Source of the DNA: Marispirochaeta sp.
Lineage (GTDB): Bacteria > Spirochaetota > Spirochaetia > JC444 > Marispirochaetaceae
DNA: 64,000 nt
Direction: 5' to 3'
Assembly: GCF_963668165.1 (NCBI RefSeq)
Contig: NZ_OY764212.1
Coordinates: forward strand, 744,001 to 808,000
Shown: piece by piece, positions 25,957-34,670 of the stretch
Position numbering within the stretch: the first letter of the stretch is position 1
Layout of the letters: the number at the start of each line of letters is the position of its first letter
Program-made: the position numbers and the translations under genes
The notes under the pieces: model-generated
Seen by the model: the letters and a program-made list of their open reading frames with translations, nothing else
What the model was told of the DNA's origin: nothing
The model's database searches: none

Positions 25957-26853
25957 ATGATGAAGAAAACAGCAGCAATCCTTATTACCCTGGTTTTGGC
26001 TCTGTCCATTGTTTCCTGCGGCAAGTCCGGCAACGCGGTCGGGCTTGCCGGAAACGAAGAGATCACCATGCAGAACATCGATCAGTATATCGATGCGGAC
26101 GCCAGGTTCATCGACCTGCGGAATTTCGCGGATATGTTCAACGGCGGTTATATCGCGGGATTTGAGGTAGTGCCCTTTTTCCAGTACCTGGAGGGACGAG
26201 CCCTTGTTCGCAACAACGGTTGGGAGTTCTCTGAAGCTGATATTGTCGAAAAAGCAATGCTGGAAAACATCTTCGGATCCACGGAAGATGCAATTGTTCT
26301 GATGTGCGGATCAGGGACCCGGGCAGGCTACGTAAAAGACGCCCTTGAGAGCATTGGCTACACCAAAGTAATAAACGCCGGCGGTATCAGGGATTACAAA
26401 GGTGAGAACAAGATCCTTGGCGACGGATCCTACTCAGGCCAGATGGCCCTTCCCTCCGAAGTTACCATGGAGAATATTGACCAGTATCTGTATCGTGACG
26501 GAGCCAAGTATGTGGACTTGCGTAATGTTTCCGATATGTACACCGGAGGATACATTGACAGTTTTGAGCTTGTTTCCTTTTTCGAGTATCTCGAGGGTAA
26601 CGCCCTTGTACGAAACAACGGCTGGGAATTCTCGGAGGCAGATGTTGCCGAAAAGGTGATTCTGGAGAACATCTTCGGCGACAAGGATCGCGAAGTATTC
26701 CTGATGTGCGGTTCAGGGACCAGGGCCGGCTATGTCAAGGATGCCCTTGAGAGTATCGGCTACACAAGCGTCTTCAATGTTGGCGGAATTCGGGACTACA
26801 AAGGGGACCACAAAGTCTTTGGCGACGAGTCTTTCAGCCTCAGCCTTAAATAG
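25957..26853 (+). CDS. Lipoprotein with two tandem rhodanese-like domains
   Basis: A 298-residue lipoprotein (lipobox SIVSC). Two closely similar rhodanese-like domains follow (residues about 36-150 and 165-290). Each has YIDLRN/YVDLRN near the start, NNGWEFSEAD in the middle and the active-site loop MCGSGTRAGYVKDALESIGYT. Both loops keep the catalytic Cys, so persulfide or sulfur-transfer chemistry outside the cytoplasm is likely. The two domains are so alike, even in DNA, that duplication must be recent or homogenised. GGAGG precedes the ATG. A good terminator follows. Confidence 0.82.
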   Translation: MMKKTAAILITLVLALSIVSCGKSGNAVGLAGNEEITMQNIDQYIDADARFIDLRNFADMFNGGYIAGFEVVPFFQYLEGRALVRNNGWEFSEADIVEKAMLENIFGSTEDAIVLMCGSGTRAGYVKDALESIGYTKVINAGGIRDYKGENKILGDGSYSGQMALPSEVTMENIDQYLYRDGAKYVDLRNVSDMYTGGYIDSFELVSFFEYLEGNALVRNNGWEFSEADVAEKVILENIFGDKDREVFLMCGSGTRAGYVKDALESIGYTSVFNVGGIRDYKGDHKVFGDESFSLSLK

Positions 26854-26873
26854 CATTTTGACCTCAAATAGAC

Positions 26874-26909
26874 AGCCCGGAGTCCTGAATGGATTTCCGG
26901 GCTTTTTTT
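26874..26909 (+). terminator. Rho-independent terminator after the rhodanese-like gene
   Basis: AGCCCGGA (26874-26881) pairs with TCCGGGCT (26896-26903) and is followed by seven T. Confidence 0.85.
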
Positions 26910-26987
26910 ATTCCCTGATAACCAGTGAGTTAAAGATACCGAATGAATCTGCCTGTCCTTAACCGTGGTGATAGTTTTCGAAAGATT

Positions 26988-27815
26988 CTATTCCTTCACC
27001 GATCCGGCAAGAAGCCCGCGGATGAAATACTGTCCAAGCAGGATAAAGATCAACAAAACAGGCAGGGCGGCGAGAAAAGAACCCGCCATAGGGAGGTTCC
27101 AGCTGACTGCCTGCCCTCCCGCCAGCTGGGCGAGGCCGACAGTAACCGGCTGGGAGTCCTGGTTGGTCAGGGTGACGCCCCACAGAAACTCGTTCCAGAT
27201 CTGGGTAAACTGCCAGATGCCGACGACTACGAATCCGGGAACTGACAGTGGAAGGAAGAGACGTCCGTACAGGAAGAAGAATCCAGCCCCGTCCAACCGG
27301 GCCGACTCCACCAGGGAATCCGGGATCTGATCATAGAAATTGCGGAATATCAGGGTGGTGATTGGAATACCGTACACCACATGGGCCAGAATCAGTCCGC
27401 TGAGGCTGCCGTAGATTCCGATACTCCGCAGCACCTGGAAGAGCGGAATCAGGATGATCTGGTAGGGTATAAACATTCCGAACAGGAAGAAAGTGAACAG
27501 GACCTCGCTGCCGCGAAAACGGTTTTTTGAAAAAACAAAGCCGTTTATCGAACCAACCAGCGCCGAAATTATAGTTCCGCTGACGGTTAACACCACGCTG
27601 TTCTTCAGGCTCGGCAGGAGCAGGTCCAGGGCGTCTGCAAAGCTTTTCCAGTAGGGACGGGACGGCGGAATCCAGGCGGTGGATAGACTTATTTCAGCCG
27701 GATTTTTCAGGGCTGTGATCATTGCCATGTAGATCGGGACCAAGAAGATGACCAGAACGATCAACAGCAGAACATAAATCATCGGACTTACTTTTCTCAG
27801 TGTTCTCTGTGACAT
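26988..27815 (-). CDS. Sugar ABC transporter permease, MalG type
   Basis: A 275-residue inner-membrane permease with six helices. The first is MIYVLLLIVLVIFLVPIYMAMITALK and the EAA loop is VESARLDGAGFFFLYGRLFLPLS. Motifs such as FMFIPYQIILIPLFQ fit the glucose/mannose (GtsC-like) group. It is the last gene of the minus-strand importer operon (binding protein, MalF type, MalG type), five bases after the MalF-type gene. No ATPase is encoded here. Confidence 0.92.
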   Translation of the reverse strand: MSQRTLRKVSPMIYVLLLIVLVIFLVPIYMAMITALKNPAEISLSTAWIPPSRPYWKSFADALDLLLPSLKNSVVLTVSGTIISALVGSINGFVFSKNRFRGSEVLFTFFLFGMFIPYQIILIPLFQVLRSIGIYGSLSGLILAHVVYGIPITTLIFRNFYDQIPDSLVESARLDGAGFFFLYGRLFLPLSVPGFVVVGIWQFTQIWNEFLWGVTLTNQDSQPVTVGLAQLAGGQAVSWNLPMAGSFLAALPVLLIFILLGQYFIRGLLAGSVKE

Positions 27816-27820
27816 GCCGT

Positions 27821-28933
27821 CTACCTCCTCGTCCTGTAGGATTGAATCAGATAGGGTATGATGAACAGAGCGGCCATCAGGAAGAGGATGACCGAGATCG
27901 CCGCACCGACGGCGAAGTTGTTCGCCCGGAAAGTTATCAGATACATGAGAACCGAAGGATGCCCGGTGCTGGCATTATCGGCTCCCGCCATGGAAAAGAT
28001 CAGTGCGAACAGCTTGAGAGATATGTGGCTGAGGATGATGATCGCACTGAGGGTAATTGGCCGCATATTGGGAATGGCGATCTTAAAATAGTAGGTCAGA
28101 TCATCTGCTCCGTCCATCTTGGCCGATTCATACATTCCGGCCGGCAGTCCCCGAAGGCCAGCCAGGTAGAGGGCCATTGCGTAACCGGAATACTGCCAGA
28201 CCGCCGCTATAATTACCCCGATGGTTGCCAGGGAAAACCCGTGTATCTCCTCGTAGGGTAAAATCGGCGGCAGCACCCGGTGAATAACCAGGGCATACCC
28301 CAGCATCAATACGGCAGTCGTGCCGCCCCATAAGAGCCGCTTCCGCTTGCCGTTTTTCCACCCTGAGTAGGTAACAACGGCAAAGACCAGGAACAGGATG
28401 ACTGCAATGATCTGCAGGACGTTCTGCCAGTTGAAGGTCCAGACCAGCTCCCGACTGGAAAGCCACAGGAACTTGCCCTTCTTCAACCCGAACCAGGTAG
28501 GAATGACGTTTACCCCGCCTTTAGGAGAAAATACCCACCTCCAGATGGTACCTGTAACAATGAAGGAGAGGGCCATCGGGAAGAGAAAGGTGGTCCGAAA
28601 AATGTTTTCTCCCCTGGGATTCTTGTCAAGAAGAATTGCCAGGAAAAGTCCCAGGGCCAGAGTACCCATCAGCAGAAACAGTGAATAGAAAATGGCGTTT
28701 ACCAGGTCCTGTCGGAACCTCTCGTGGATAAACCCCGTAAAAAGCTCGCGGTAATTGTTCAGCCCCACGAAGTTTTTTACCGGATTCTCCCGCAATCCTG
28801 CTCCGCTGCCCCAGTCGGTTAGCGAGATATAGAATGAGTTTGCAATGAACCCGTAGACAAAAACCGCCAGGAGAATGATCGACGGCAACAGTACCAGGAC
28901 TGCATACAGTGAATTTTTCTTTGAACCTACCAT
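27821..28933 (-). CDS. Sugar ABC transporter permease, MalF type, with central insert
   Basis: A 370-residue permease, longer than the usual 290-310. The N-terminal half shows SLYAVLVLLPSIILLAVFVYGF and TTFLFPMALSFIVTGTIWRWVFSPKGGVNVI; the EAA loop is YESAKMDGADDLTYYFKIAIPNM. Extra hydrophobic sequence at residues about 165-225 (QNVLQIIAVILFLVFAVV and LLWGGTTAVLMLGYALVI) adds about two membrane spans, as in GtsB-like permeases of glucose importers. It is co-transcribed with the binding protein upstream and the MalG type downstream. Confidence 0.88.
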   Translation of the reverse strand: MVGSKKNSLYAVLVLLPSIILLAVFVYGFIANSFYISLTDWGSGAGLRENPVKNFVGLNNYRELFTGFIHERFRQDLVNAIFYSLFLLMGTLALGLFLAILLDKNPRGENIFRTTFLFPMALSFIVTGTIWRWVFSPKGGVNVIPTWFGLKKGKFLWLSSRELVWTFNWQNVLQIIAVILFLVFAVVTYSGWKNGKRKRLLWGGTTAVLMLGYALVIHRVLPPILPYEEIHGFSLATIGVIIAAVWQYSGYAMALYLAGLRGLPAGMYESAKMDGADDLTYYFKIAIPNMRPITLSAIIILSHISLKLFALIFSMAGADNASTGHPSVLMYLITFRANNFAVGAAISVILFLMAALFIIPYLIQSYRTRR

Positions 28934-29003
28934 AACGCTACCTTTACCAAAGGAGCGGAACTCCCGCAGAGGAAATCCCGCTCCAGATGTAACTTTTTAC
29001 CTG

Positions 29004-30341
29004 TTATTTACTGATGATGCCGTTCTGGATCGCAATAGCCTGAGCAGCGTTTGCTGCCTGATCGGGATTGCGGCTCTTGAGGAACATTTCCATAACAGTG
29101 GCAAAATCGTTCATGAAACCTTCATTAGCGGTTACCCCGTGGGCCAGGCTTCCGACGATCCGATTGCCTGCAAAATCTTCGGCAGCCGACTTGGAGTAAT
29201 CATTGTATTTGCTGAGATCACTGTCTGTGCGTGCCGAGATGGAGCCTTTCAGTGGATTGAAGGTATCCTGTCCTTCCCTGGATCCGCAGGCTTTGAGCCA
29301 CGCAAGGGCTGCAGCTTCGTTCTTGACGCCCTTCGGAAAACCGAAGCTGTCGGCCAGGAACATGAAGACGCCTTCGGTGCCGGGGGAAGCCACCCAGGCA
29401 TAGCCCTCGTTCGGGGTGAGGCCGAGGGTTGTGCTCATGTATCCGGCGGCCCAGTCACCCATTACGTTGAAGGCTGCGTCGCCTTCGACGACCATATCGG
29501 TAGCCTGCTGCCAGCTCAACGAAGCGAAATCTTCATTTACATAATCGAGGATCTTGTCGAGAGTTTCCCAAACCTCAACGGCTTCCGGGCTGGTCCAGTC
29601 CAGTTCACCTTCCCACAGGGCATCATACTTGTCCGGGCCGAGGACGCCGAGGGCGACCGATTCCCACAGATGGTTAACAGTCCAGTTGGTAGCCAGTGAG
29701 AGGGGTACTACTCCCTGGGCTGCGATATCATCGGCAATTTCCAGGAATTCATCCCAGGATTCGGGAGCCTCAAGACCCCATTCGTCCATCTTTTCGGGAA
29801 TATACCACATCACATTGGAACGGTGTACATTTACCGGCACAGACCAGATGCCGTTCTCGGTGCCGATCAGGTTGATCAGGTCTTCGGGAAAAACTTCCAT
29901 CCAGCCCTGATCTTCGAACAGAGGAGTCAGATCAAGCATCCGTTCAGCTGCCACCCAGGTTCCTATCAGTTCCTGTCCTGCATGAACCTGGAAAGAATCT
30001 GGAGGATCGCCGCCAAGCATTCTGGTCTTGAGAACCGCCTTGGCATTCACACCGGAACCGCCGGTAACGGTTGCGTTGATAACCTCTACCCGTGGGTTAT
30101 TGTCGGTGTACAGGTCAATCAGCGCCTCGAGAGCGGGTCCTTCATCTCCGGCCCACCAGGAAAATATCTCCAGTTCACCGGAGGGTGTACCGTAATCGGT
30201 TTTGACCTGCGGCGCCATTACCTCACCTTGTTCTGCAGGTGCAGATTCAGGTTTCTCCTGTCCTCCGCCAGCCCAGGCTGCCATCGGCAGCACGAGCAGC
30301 ATCGCGACCAGGAGCGTAAGTATACTACGACCATTCTTCAT
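29004..30341 (-). CDS. Sugar ABC transporter substrate-binding protein, glucose/mannose group
   Basis: A 445-residue periplasmic binding protein with a signal peptide ending MAAWAGGGQE. The mature domain begins LEIFSWWAGDEGPALEALIDLY and includes SFQVHAGQELIGTWV and PVNVHRSNVMWY, patterns of the GtsA-like glucose-binding group. It heads the operon with two permeases. Upstream, in the same direction, lie a sugar-binding sensor, a YesM-like kinase and a YesN-like regulator, which probably control it. A small inverted repeat (30472-30485) in the leader is a candidate regulator site. Confidence 0.9.
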   Translation of the reverse strand: MKNGRSILTLLVAMLLVLPMAAWAGGGQEKPESAPAEQGEVMAPQVKTDYGTPSGELEIFSWWAGDEGPALEALIDLYTDNNPRVEVINATVTGGSGVNAKAVLKTRMLGGDPPDSFQVHAGQELIGTWVAAERMLDLTPLFEDQGWMEVFPEDLINLIGTENGIWSVPVNVHRSNVMWYIPEKMDEWGLEAPESWDEFLEIADDIAAQGVVPLSLATNWTVNHLWESVALGVLGPDKYDALWEGELDWTSPEAVEVWETLDKILDYVNEDFASLSWQQATDMVVEGDAAFNVMGDWAAGYMSTTLGLTPNEGYAWVASPGTEGVFMFLADSFGFPKGVKNEAAALAWLKACGSREGQDTFNPLKGSISARTDSDLSKYNDYSKSAAEDFAGNRIVGSLAHGVTANEGFMNDFATVMEMFLKSRNPDQAANAAQAIAIQNGIISK

Positions 30342-30471
30342 TCTGTAACCTCCTTGGATACGTTTGTCTTCTAATGAATTCTACCACCCATCCAGACTGC
30401 CGTCTGCAGGAGAGTTTTTCTATATTCTTACGAAATATTAGATAAAAACAAAAAAAGGTGCGGAAGCTGGA

Positions 30472-30485
30472 TTTTCTTTAGAAAA
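30472..30485. promoter_or_regulatory. Short inverted repeat upstream of the sugar importer
   Basis: TTTTCT-TT-AGAAAA lies 131 bases before the binding-protein start, between the YesN-like gene and the importer. It is A+T rich and could be chance. Confidence 0.3.
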
Positions 30486-30549
30486 AGATTGTCCAGACAC
30501 ACAAGGACCAACTGCAAGGCAAGAAAAAGCTAACTCAGAAAAAACCGAA

Positions 30550-32085
30550 TCACGGCCGGTATTCCGTGGGGGATTGACCGGTCCACTTCCTGAAAAGCCG
30601 GCTGAAATAGTTGGGATCCTGATACCCGATCATGTGACTGATAGTCTTGACGGGATGGATTTTTTCGGTCAGGAGCTGCTTGGCTTTGTTTATACGGCAA
30701 TCGGTGAGCTGATCGATGAAGCTGCGTCCCAGATGCTGTGAAAACAGGTTGCTCAGATAAGCCGGGCTGACTTCGACATGCAGGGCAACATCCGCCAGCT
30801 GGATCGGGCGGGAGTAGTACAAATCGATATATTCGAGGGCCCGCCGCAGCACAAGGGGCAGGCTGCTGTCGCGCTGGACGGCGACCTGTTCTGTCAGCTG
30901 ACGGAACCACCTGGAACAAAGAGCGTAGAGATCTTCCCGGGATTCACTGTTAACCACCTTCAACGGATACAGGGTTGTGAGTTTGTGCAGGTGTTCGATG
31001 TTCAATCCCAGATCCACTAGTACAGCCCGCGCCGTACCAAAATCCTCGATATTCAGGAGCTCCGTCTCAATCAGACGATTCAATTCGACAGGCTCGTTCT
31101 GAACTACCGCTTTAACACTTATGCAGCGCCAGGCAGGCAGACGCGATCGCAGCATCTCCAGTTCCATGTCGGCGCCGGTGTTTTCTCCCTTCCGCCTGGA
31201 CACACTCTGACGGGCTTCATGGCAGCTATCCGACAGCCGCGATAGTTCCACACTTCCGCCCAGGGCAAAGTTCCAACGCGGTACATCTCCACTGCCGCTT
31301 TCCTTTTTAAAGATATTCTCCAGATGATCTTCCCTGGGGACTGAATCTGAGCCGTCCATTTCAGGAAAAAAGAAGAGGATCTCTTCCGCCGAAACAGAGC
31401 CAAGACAGGGGAATTTGTACTTGAGCTTTGAAAGGAGTGCCCGTCCGAGCTGAATTCTCTGCTCAGCTTTATCGGAGAAGGCATCTCCGGTCTTTGAACC
31501 ACTGCTCTCTCCGCCATCGGTAAGCTCCCATTTAAGCAGCCCGATGCATCCCCGGGCACTGTGGAGAGAGAGTGTGGTCTGAAGATAGGGTATGAATTCT
31601 TCAAGACTGCTGGCCAGCTTGATGGATTTAAAAAAAAGATGCTCGATGGTACCCTGAAGGGAGTGGAGGAGTTCGATATGCTTGAGGCTCTCGCCCAGAC
31701 CCGAGGAATTGCGATTGAGCGTCTGGAGCGCCGCATCCACAGCGGCGATCAGTTTCTCCTGGGAGAAAGGCTTCAGGAGATAATCCTGGACCCCGAGTTC
31801 GAAGGCGGTCTGGGCAATGTCGAAGCGCTCATACGCAGTCATCAGGATGGGCATCATGTAGGGCATCCGCCGTTTGATCTCCCGTAGTGCATCCAGGCCG
31901 TCGATTCCCGGCATCTTCACGTCGATCAGGATGATGTCAGGCTTGCTCTCCTCTGCCTTCCGGATAGCCTCGCGTCCGGATGCGGCTGTTCCGGCGATCT
32001 GCAGCTCGGGCCGGTTTTTCTGCAGCATGTAGGTGATACTTTCGATTACCGGCCGCTCGTCATCCACAATCAGAACACTATACAT
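30550..32085 (-). CDS. YesN-type response regulator with AraC DNA-binding domain
   Basis: A 511-residue regulator. The N-terminal receiver (1-120) has VDDERPV, the phospho-acceptor Asp in IILIDVKMPGIDGLDAL, and a conserved Lys in LLKPFS. A long unrecognised central region (about 130-400) follows. The C-terminal AraC/XylS double helix-turn-helix is PIQLADVALHVEVSPAYLSNLFSQ and VKTISHMIGYQDPNYFSRLFRKWTG. It overlaps the kinase gene by eight bases. It probably activates the importer whose first gene begins 209 bases downstream. Confidence 0.9.
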   Translation of the reverse strand: MYSVLIVDDERPVIESITYMLQKNRPELQIAGTAASGREAIRKAEESKPDIILIDVKMPGIDGLDALREIKRRMPYMMPILMTAYERFDIAQTAFELGVQDYLLKPFSQEKLIAAVDAALQTLNRNSSGLGESLKHIELLHSLQGTIEHLFFKSIKLASSLEEFIPYLQTTLSLHSARGCIGLLKWELTDGGESSGSKTGDAFSDKAEQRIQLGRALLSKLKYKFPCLGSVSAEEILFFFPEMDGSDSVPREDHLENIFKKESGSGDVPRWNFALGGSVELSRLSDSCHEARQSVSRRKGENTGADMELEMLRSRLPAWRCISVKAVVQNEPVELNRLIETELLNIEDFGTARAVLVDLGLNIEHLHKLTTLYPLKVVNSESREDLYALCSRWFRQLTEQVAVQRDSSLPLVLRRALEYIDLYYSRPIQLADVALHVEVSPAYLSNLFSQHLGRSFIDQLTDCRINKAKQLLTEKIHPVKTISHMIGYQDPNYFSRLFRKWTGQSPTEYRP

Positions 32086-33562
32086 ACGTGACCTCTTTTT
32101 CCGATAGAGTAATCACGATCGTTGTTCCACCGCCCTTGCAGTCGCTTTGGATACGGACGATATCCTCTTTTTCGAAAAAAAGCCGCAGCCGAAGCACTAC
32201 ATTCCGCATTCCCATGCCGTTCTGTGAGGAGAAGTCCTCATCGGAAAAACGGACCGGCTTCAAGGTCGGGGCAATCAGTTCCTGCGGGATACCGCAGCCG
32301 TCATCCTCCACGCTGAAGTATATGCGTCCGTTTCTCTTCTCTCCGCTGACCCGGATAGTCCCGCCGGTTTCGCTGTCTTTCATTCCATGGATTATGGCGT
32401 TTTCCACCAGCGGCTGAAAAATCAGCGGGGGGAATTTTAAGCCCTCCAACTGCGGCTGAATATTGATCTTCAGCCGGTAGGTGTCCCAGAAACGGACCCT
32501 CAGAAGCTGAACATAGTACTCCAGTCCCCGGATCTCGTCGGCAATGGTGTTGGTCCGCCACAGGCGACGGACGTTGTGACGGAAGAGGGATGCCAGATTA
32601 GTCATGAAATCGGCGGTCCGTTTGGCCTCCTCCATGTTCGCTAACTGTACCCCTGCATTCAGCGAATTGAACAGAAAGTGCGGATTCATCTGGGAACGGA
32701 GAGAGGCGATCTCCGCGTTCTTCAGCAGGTGCTGCATCTCCAGGTTCTTTACCTTCTGCCGGGCGAGGTTTTTTTCTATCTTCGCCTTCTCCCGCACCTC
32801 GCGGATGTGGTTACGCAGACCCATCTTCATCTTGTTGAAGGCCCGGGCGGTAATGCCAATCTCGTCATCAGCCTGGACCACCACATCGTCCACATCGAAG
32901 TTCCCCCTGCTCAGTTCGTCGGCCATCCGGGCCAGCCGCACTATCGGTCGGGTAATCGTGTCGGTGAACAGGCTTATGAGCAGAACCGTAAGCAGGATCG
33001 CGGTTAGAATCAATACGAAGTTGAACAGCTGCAGCTGCTGATAGCTCTCTGAAAAAAAGCGATAGGCTGTGGTTCGGCTGTTGAGGTTCTCGATCAGGAC
33101 CTTATCGATGTACATGTCGATATAGCTGGCGGTCAGCTCTGCCGCCTTGTACGCCTCGCTGTACCCGGCATTGTTACGGATTGCCTTGGCCTCGATAACC
33201 CCGTTCAGCTGCAGGGAATATTTGTCCAGGAGAAAGCTTATGTCCTTTACCATCAGATGCTCCTGGTTCTGGTAAGCCCGCCGCCGCTTATCGACCAGGG
33301 CTTTGAGGTTTTCCAGATTCCCGTAGACATGGTCCCGGTTCTCCGTCTTCTGCACCATTAAATACCGGTCCAGGGATCGCTTGGTCTCACTGAGCCGTGT
33401 TCGCAGATTCCGCATCAGGAGCTCCGTCCTGGAGAGCAGTTCGATGCGCTGGCCCATCCTGAGGGATGTATAAAAACTGTACACACTCGTCAGGGCGGTT
33501 ATCATCATGATGAGGATGTAGAAAATCAGCAGCTTCCGCTTGATGGTCCTAGTCGGTTTCAT
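32078..33562 (-). CDS. YesM-like sensor histidine kinase (His_kinase/LytS type)
   Basis: A 494-residue membrane kinase. A first transmembrane helix (KLLIFYILIMMITALTSVYSF), an extracellular region of about 150 residues, a second helix (LFNFVLILTAILLTVLLISLF), a HAMP domain (ITRPIVRLARMADELSRGNFDVDDV) and the His_kinase core with SLRSQMNPHFLFNSLNAG (phosphorylated His in NPHF) and an HATPase with QPLVENAIIHGM and DDGCGIP. The ATG at 33562 starts before the first helix. It overlaps the binding-protein gene by 14 bases and the regulator by eight, so all three are translated together. Confidence 0.9.
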   Translation of the reverse strand: MKPTRTIKRKLLIFYILIMMITALTSVYSFYTSLRMGQRIELLSRTELLMRNLRTRLSETKRSLDRYLMVQKTENRDHVYGNLENLKALVDKRRRAYQNQEHLMVKDISFLLDKYSLQLNGVIEAKAIRNNAGYSEAYKAAELTASYIDMYIDKVLIENLNSRTTAYRFFSESYQQLQLFNFVLILTAILLTVLLISLFTDTITRPIVRLARMADELSRGNFDVDDVVVQADDEIGITARAFNKMKMGLRNHIREVREKAKIEKNLARQKVKNLEMQHLLKNAEIASLRSQMNPHFLFNSLNAGVQLANMEEAKRTADFMTNLASLFRHNVRRLWRTNTIADEIRGLEYYVQLLRVRFWDTYRLKINIQPQLEGLKFPPLIFQPLVENAIIHGMKDSETGGTIRVSGEKRNGRIYFSVEDDGCGIPQELIAPTLKPVRFSDEDFSSQNGMGMRNVVLRLRLFFEKEDIVRIQSDCKGGGTTIVITLSEKEVTYV

Positions 33563-34541
33563 TGTTCGCCGCCAGTTTGACCTTGCCGGGGATATATATA
33601 AATGAGGGAACATACTTGTTGGTCTTGATCCCCACGAGGGCCTGCAGTCCGCTCCTGCCGATTGCCTCCGGGTCCCGCACCAGGGTGCCGTAAATATAGC
33701 CTTCATCCATCCTCTGCTGGATATCCTGGTTGTACCCGTAGCCGATGATCCTGACTTCGCCTGCTCTGCGATACTCCGCTACCATATTAGCGGCCGATAT
33801 GGTATCGACCAGACTGGTACAGAAAATGACGTTCACCTCAGGGTAGAGAAAGAGGATCTGCCGGGCCTTCTCTTCAGCATTGAGGACCCCGATCTGCGAC
33901 TTCAGCTCCGCCCTGATCCGGTCGTCCTCACCGCTGGTGAGGCTGGCAATAATACCGTACTTGATGATACTCCACTGGGAGGCCCGGTCTGAGTAGTATT
34001 CGCTCTTCAGCAGAGCCGCCCGCACTCCTTCCGGCTGAGCCTCCTGCATCAGGCGCCCGATCTCCTGACCAAGCTTGAAACTGTTGGAGCCGATGAATGA
34101 GGAGCGCCTGCTCATGGGTGCATCCGACTCGAGAGTGATAACAGGGATTCCCGAGAGATCGGTCCTGTTGATGAGGGGCATTAAGTCGTCTTCGTTGGTC
34201 ACATAGAGTGCAATACCGTCCACCTGGCTGAGCCGGGCAATCTCCAGGAGCTCCGCAGTACCGCCCCGCAGATCCAGAGTACTGCGGGGTACCTGCAGCT
34301 CGACACCAACATCGAGCTCTTCGGCAGCTTCCCGTATTTCCCCCCACATGTTCTGGAAGAAATCACCCTCAAGAGTGGGCAGGATAACCATAAAGTGATA
34401 TCTGGCCGGCCTGACCCCGGAAAGGTATTCGTCACCGTGCCTGGCGTCAGCGACGATCAGCCGCACAGACTGCGCAGCGCTCAACACAAAGAGGATGGTT
34501 GTGATGACAACGATGATCTGAACAAAACGTTTCTTATCCAC
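33549..34541 (-). CDS. Membrane-anchored sugar-binding sensor protein (Peripla_BP_4 fold)
   Basis: About 330 residues. An N-terminal signal anchor (FVQIIVVITTILFVLSAAQSV) leads into a type I periplasmic binding domain with YHFMVILPTLEGDFFQNMWGEIREAA, VDGIALYVTNED, IPVITLESDAP and RIIGYGYNQDI. No transporter genes adjoin it; instead it is fused translationally to a YesM-like kinase and a YesN-like regulator. The layout matches the XylFII-LytS-YesN sugar-sensing systems known from clostridia. Start codon uncertain: GTG at 34541 (used here) or TTG at 34589; neither has a good Shine-Dalgarno. Confidence 0.78.
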   Translation of the reverse strand: MDKKRFVQIIVVITTILFVLSAAQSVRLIVADARHGDEYLSGVRPARYHFMVILPTLEGDFFQNMWGEIREAAEELDVGVELQVPRSTLDLRGGTAELLEIARLSQVDGIALYVTNEDDLMPLINRTDLSGIPVITLESDAPMSRRSSFIGSNSFKLGQEIGRLMQEAQPEGVRAALLKSEYYSDRASQWSIIKYGIIASLTSGEDDRIRAELKSQIGVLNAEEKARQILFLYPEVNVIFCTSLVDTISAANMVAEYRRAGEVRIIGYGYNQDIQQRMDEGYIYGTLVRDPEAIGRSGLQALVGIKTNKYVPSFIYIPGKVKLAANNETD

Positions 34542-34604
34542 TGAGAATAGTATACAGACTAATGCCGGAGAATGCGATCCATCTCTCAAGGCTCCTGGAT
34601 AACG

Positions 34605-34640
34605 GCCCGGGTCCTTCCTAAACCGGATCCGGGCTTTTTT
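34605..34640 (+). terminator. Strong plus-strand terminator-like hairpin with no clear plus-strand gene
   Basis: GCCCGGGTCC (34605-34614) pairs with GGATCCGGGC (34625-34634) with one G-U pair and is followed by six T. Genes on both sides run on the minus strand, where it would have no T tract. Confidence 0.6.
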
Positions 34641-34670
34641 AAGACGCAGGGGTATCAGGGCTCAGAAATC

